Source of the DNA: Sedimenticola sp.
Lineage (GTDB): Bacteria > Pseudomonadota > Gammaproteobacteria > Chromatiales > Chromatiaceae
Length of the DNA stretch: 9,293 nt
Assembly: GCA_027038775.1 (NCBI GenBank)
Contig: JALWGP010000226.1
Location: forward strand, 1,303-10,595
Direction of reading: 5' to 3'
Of the stretch, positions 6,991-9,293 are shown piece by piece. The notes under the pieces were generated by a model. That model saw only the letters and a list, made by a program, of their open reading frames with translations. It ran no database searches and was not told the origin of the DNA. Numbering within the stretch: the stretch's first letter is position 1; each line of letters opens with the position of its first letter. The translations under genes and the position numbers were made by a program.

Positions 6991-7937
6991 CGGACCTCTA
7001 TCCCGACATCGAGCCCTTCAACCGCTGGCACCTGGAGGTGGACGGCCGTCACCGCCTCTACGTGGAGGAGTGCGGGCGCCGCCAGGGCATCCCGGTGCTC
7101 TTCCTCCACGGCGGGCCGGGGGCCGGCTGCGAGCCCTACCACCGCCGTTTCTTCGATCCCGGGCGTTACCACATCATCCTCTTCGACCAGCGCGGCGCCG
7201 GGCGCTCCACGCCGCACGCCGATCTCACCGACAACACCACCTGGCACCTGGTGGAGGACATGGAGAAGCTCCGCCGCAGGCTGGGGATCGACCGCTGGCT
7301 GCTCTTCGGCGGCTCCTGGGGGTCCACCCTGGCGCTGGCCTACGCCCAGACCTACCCGGAACGGGTCACCGGGCTCATCCTGCGTGGCATCTTCCTCTGC
7401 CGGCGCAAGGAGATCCACTGGTTCTACCAGGAGGGGGCCAGCCGCGTCTTCCCCGACTACTGGCAGGACTTCCTCAAGCCCGTTCCGCCGGGTGAGCGGG
7501 GCGACCTGGTGCGCGCCTACCACCGCCTGCTCACCGGCAGCGACGAGCTGCGCCGCATGGCCGCGGCCAAGGCCTGGTCGGTGTGGGAGGGGCGTACCGC
7601 CACCCTGCACCACGACCTGGCGGTGGAGGAGCACTTCGCCCAGCCCCGGGTGGCCCTGGCCATGGCGCGCATCGAGTGTCACTATTTCGTGAACAACGCC
7701 TTTCTCCAGCCCGATGAGCTGCTGGAGAACGCGCCCAGGCTGAAAGGGATCCCGGGCGTCATCGTCCATGGTCGCTACGACATGATCTGCCCCCTGGAGA
7801 ATGCCTGGGAGTTGCACCGCCGTTGGCCGGAGAGCGAGCTGCACGTCGTTCCCGACGCGGGCCACTCGGCCGCCGAGGCGGGAATCCGGGCGGCGCTGGT
7901 GGAGGCCACCGACCGCTTTGCCGAGCTGCTGGCCTGA
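6987..7937 (+). CDS. pip: Proline iminopeptidase (alpha/beta hydrolase, S33)
   Basis: A 316-residue cytoplasmic alpha/beta hydrolase that removes N-terminal proline from peptides. It begins MTDLYPDIEPFNRWHLEVDG, the standard start of prolyl aminopeptidases. The oxyanion motif HGGPG is at 41-45 and is followed by FDQRGAGRSTPH. The nucleophile elbow GGSWGS places the catalytic serine at residue 110; the acid is Asp265 in HGRYDMICP and the histidine is His293 in DAGHSAAE. This agrees almost exactly with the Ser110/Asp266/His294 triad known for the Xanthomonas enzyme. The cap region WEG..T..HH (residues about 195-205) is also present. The start is the GTG at 6987 in the GTGA overlap with the ATPase gene, so translation is coupled. 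The gene looks complete and functional. Confidence 0.95.
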
Positions 7938-7963
7938 ACGGGAACTCGAAGATGATATTCACC

Positions 7964-8035
7964 GTAGGGCGGGCAAAGCGCAGCGTGCCCGCCGCGGGTT
8001 GACGGGCACGGCCTGGCGGCCTTTGCCCATCCTAC
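7964..8035. repeat. 72-bp palindromic intergenic repeat element (REP/MITE-like)
   Basis: The ends are 15-bp imperfect inverted repeats: GTAGGGCGGGCAAAG (7964-7978) matches the reverse complement of CTTTGCCCATCCTAC (8021-8035) at 13 of 15 positions. Two hairpins lie inside. GGCGGGCA (7968-7975) pairs perfectly with TGCCCGCC (7986-7993); GGGCA (8004-8008) pairs with TGCCC (8024-8028) and contains nested GGCC arms (8010-8013 with 8018-8021). I recall GTAGG-x-x-GGGCAAAGCGCAGCGTGCCC-type sequences as dispersed intergenic repeats in many proteobacteria. The copy sits between pip and dtd and could also act as a bidirectional structure-based terminator or mRNA-end stabiliser. There is no open frame. 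Confidence 0.75.
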
Positions 8036-8052
8036 TTCAAGGGTATTCCAAA

Positions 8053-8060
8053 GGGGGGGG
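8053..8060 (+). promoter_or_regulatory. Poly-G Shine-Dalgarno of dtd
   Basis: A run of eight G's after AA ends 8 nt before the GTG at 8069. It supports the GTG start of dtd, which begins MIGLLQRV as in the family. The homopolymer is prone to slippage and to sequencing error, but it lies outside the coding frame. Confidence 0.6.
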
Positions 8061-8068
8061 ACGACGTT

Positions 8069-8506
8069 GTGATCGGTTTGCTTCAGAGAGTCACCACCGC
8101 CTCGGTTACCGTGGAGGGCGAGACCGTGGGCGAGATCGGCCGCGGCATCCTGGTACTGGTGGGGGTACAGAAAGGCGATGACGAGCGGCGCGCCGACCGC
8201 CTGCTGGAGCGGCTGCTGGGATACCGCGTCTTTCCCGACGAGGCGGGGCGCATGAACCTGAGCCTGCGCGACATCGGCGGCGGCCTGCTGCTGGTGCCCC
8301 AGTTCACCCTGGCAGCGGACACCCGCAAGGGGACCCGGGCCGGGTTCTCCACCGCCGCGCCGCCGGAGGAGGGGCAGCGGCTCTTCGATCACCTGCTGCA
8401 GCGAGCGCACGAAGCGCACGCTCCGGTGGCCAGCGGCCGCTTCGGCGCCGACATGCAGGTGGCGCTGGTGAACGACGGCCCTGTCACCTTCTGGCTGGAA
8501 AGCTGA
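8069..8506 (+). CDS. dtd: D-aminoacyl-tRNA deacylase (D-Tyr-tRNA deacylase)
   Basis: A 145-residue enzyme that hydrolyses D-amino acids (and glycine mischarged on tRNA-Ala) from tRNA, keeping D-residues out of proteins. It is a cytoplasmic homodimer with two tRNA sites. It opens [20 protein letters not shown], typical of [23 protein letters not shown] (62-81) carries the active-site Q-F-T-L with Thr80, and NDGPVTFW (135-142) carries the Gly-cisPro dipeptide (137-138) that excludes L-amino acids. [11 protein letters not shown] (83-93) and [15 protein letters not shown] (123-137) also match. The usual Ser before QFTL is Pro77 here, a conservative family variant as far as I recall. The start is GTG at 8069. 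The gene follows pip after 131 bp containing the palindromic repeat, so it may be separately transcribed. Length is normal. Confidence 0.96.
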   Translation: MIGLLQRVTTASVTVEGETVGEIGRGILVLVGVQKGDDERRADRLLERLLGYRVFPDEAGRMNLSLRDIGGGLLLVPQFTLAADTRKGTRAGFSTAAPPEEGQRLFDHLLQRAHEAHAPVASGRFGADMQVALVNDGPVTFWLES

Positions 8507-8581
8507 GGTGGCTGCCCAGGGAGAGCCGGTTCTCAAAGTGGTGCGATCGTTGTTGAAGCGGGGGTTCTTTTACTGCATAAA

Positions 8582-8587
8582 GGGGGG
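8582..8587 (+). promoter_or_regulatory. Ribosome binding site of the chalcone-isomerase-like gene
   Basis: AAA followed by six G's precedes two ATGs, at 8589 and 8595. The spacing to 8595 is 7 nt and to 8589 only 1 nt, which is why the second ATG was chosen. Confidence 0.55.
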
Positions 8588-8594
8588 CATGGCT

Positions 8595-9182
8595 ATGAAT
8601 CCTGCTGTCGCGAAGGCTTCGGTTCCGCGCTGGCTGTCCCTGCTGGCGCTGCTGTGCTGGGGCACCGTGGTCCAGGGCGCCACCGTGGAAGGGGTGGAAC
8701 TGCCCGGGGAGATCCGCCTCGGGGAGCAACGGCTGCAGCTCAACGGCGCGGGGGTGCGGGAGAAGTTCTTCTTCGACATCTACGTGGCCGGGCTCTACCT
8801 GGAGGCGCGCCAGGCAGACGCCGGGCGGATCCTGTCGCAGGACCGTCCCTGGCGCATGGTGATGCATTTTCTCTACAAGAAGGTGGGGAAAGAGAAGCTG
8901 GCCGACGGCTGGGAAGAGGGCTTCGAGGCGAACCTGGACGAGGCCCGGATGGAGCGGCTGCGACCGCAAATCGACCGCTTCAAGGCGCTCTTCCCCGACC
9001 TGCACCGGGGGGACGAGGTGCTGCTCGACCATCTTCCCGGCGGGGGGGTGAAGGTGACCATCAACGGTCGCGACGCGGGCACGGTCGGGGGAAGCGACTT
9101 CGCGTCGGCGCTGCTGGGCATCTGGCTGGGCGAGAGGCCCGTGACCCGGAGCCTCAAGGCGGACCTGCTGGGCGGGAACTGA
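8595..9182 (+). CDS. Chalcone isomerase-like exported protein
   Basis: A 195-residue protein of the bacterial chalcone-isomerase-like family (Chalcone_3 type). A signal peptide spans residues 1-28 (hydrophobic core WLSLLALLCWGTVV, cleavage probably after VQG). The mature protein begins ATVEGVELPGEIRLGEQ. LQLNGAGVREKFFFDIYVAG (47-66) followed by LYLE is the family signature. MVMHFLYKKV, the long helix with GWEEGFEANL, and LLGIWLGERPV (173-183) at the C-terminal end also match. Bacterial members are periplasmic or secreted, small and of unknown function. They keep the open-faced fatty-acid-binding fold of plant chalcone isomerase and are not expected to make flavonoids, so lipid binding is the likely activity by analogy. 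The alternative ATG at 8589 would add two residues. It lies 88 bp after dtd and is complete. Confidence 0.85.
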   Translation: MNPAVAKASVPRWLSLLALLCWGTVVQGATVEGVELPGEIRLGEQRLQLNGAGVREKFFFDIYVAGLYLEARQADAGRILSQDRPWRMVMHFLYKKVGKEKLADGWEEGFEANLDEARMERLRPQIDRFKALFPDLHRGDEVLLDHLPGGGVKVTINGRDAGTVGGSDFASALLGIWLGERPVTRSLKADLLGGN

Positions 9183-9197
9183 ATCAGGGGGAGAAGC

Positions 9198-9293
9198 GTG
9201 GAGTCCAGAGAAGACGAGAGCAGCAGTCAACTGACCGAGTCCGAGCTGCAGGCGCTCCTGGAGTAGTCGGCGCGCCAGAAGCAGGACGATTCT
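9198..9293 (+). CDS. Start of an unidentified gene, interrupted by an in-frame TAG (partial at window edge)
   Basis: GTG at 9198 follows a purine-rich AGGGGGAGAA stretch (9186-9195), and 22 codons follow: MESREDESSSQLTESELQAL then LE. A TAG stands at 9264-9266. After it the same frame continues SARQKQDDS to the window edge, with similar composition. The hydrophilic Glu/Ser/Gln-rich beginning could be the N-terminus of a cytoplasmic regulatory protein. The stop may be a nonsense mutation (CAG to TAG would restore Gln in a natural-looking helix), or this is simply a 22-residue peptide and the next gene starts downstream. No function can be assigned. Confidence 0.35.

Noticed and set aside
8553..8581. 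TTGAAG-17-CATAAA promoter before the chalcone-isomerase-like gene
   Set aside because: The predicted transcript would begin at or after the Shine-Dalgarno, leaving an almost leaderless message, inconsistent with the strong ribosome site there.

Overview
The window is high-GC DNA (GC-rich third positions, frequent GTG starts and ATGA/GTGA overlaps). Its gene families point to a gammaproteobacterium, probably a free-living Chromatiales/Ectothiorhodospiraceae-like lineage. That placement is inferred from family resemblance; no rRNA or marker gene was checked.

Left edge (1-2280): the first ~160 bp read on the + strand as the C-terminal end of a CstA-type carbon starvation/pyruvate transporter. 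They run head-on into the truncated 3' end of a minus-strand DUF1501 gene (Tat-exported, alkaline-phosphatase-like superfamily). DUF1501 is translationally coupled through an ATGA overlap to an upstream DUF1800 gene, the usual partner. The cstA/DUF1501 join destroys both 3' ends, so it is either a real rearrangement or an assembly chimera.

Centre left (2281-4483): a divergent intergenic region leads to a small secreted glycine-rich protein made almost entirely of hexapeptides (GxGxxx). Next comes a tightly overlapping set: an ECF sigma factor, a one-TM DUF3619-like protein (likely anti-sigma), a small unrecognised exported protein, and an exported DUF3106 protein. The last four genes overlap by 1-4 nt and must be one operon. 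The glycine-rich protein sits 107 bp upstream of the sigma gene and is the best candidate for a new member or output of this poorly described envelope-signalling cassette.

Centre right (4484-7937): an AEC-family permease, a HerA/FtsK-type DUF853 ATPase (YjgR-like) with a plausible own promoter, and proline iminopeptidase (pip), whose GTG start overlaps the ATPase stop.

Right (7938-9293): a 72-bp palindromic intergenic repeat, dtd (D-aminoacyl-tRNA deacylase) starting at GTG behind a poly-G Shine-Dalgarno, an exported chalcone-isomerase-like protein, and at the edge the first 22 codons of a frame with a good ribosome site that hits an amber codon but stays open beyond it. Apart from the minus-strand DUF1501/DUF1800 pair, all genes are on the + strand. 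No gap without a gene exceeds 200 bp. I saw no tRNA, rRNA, CRISPR array, phage gene or transposase.
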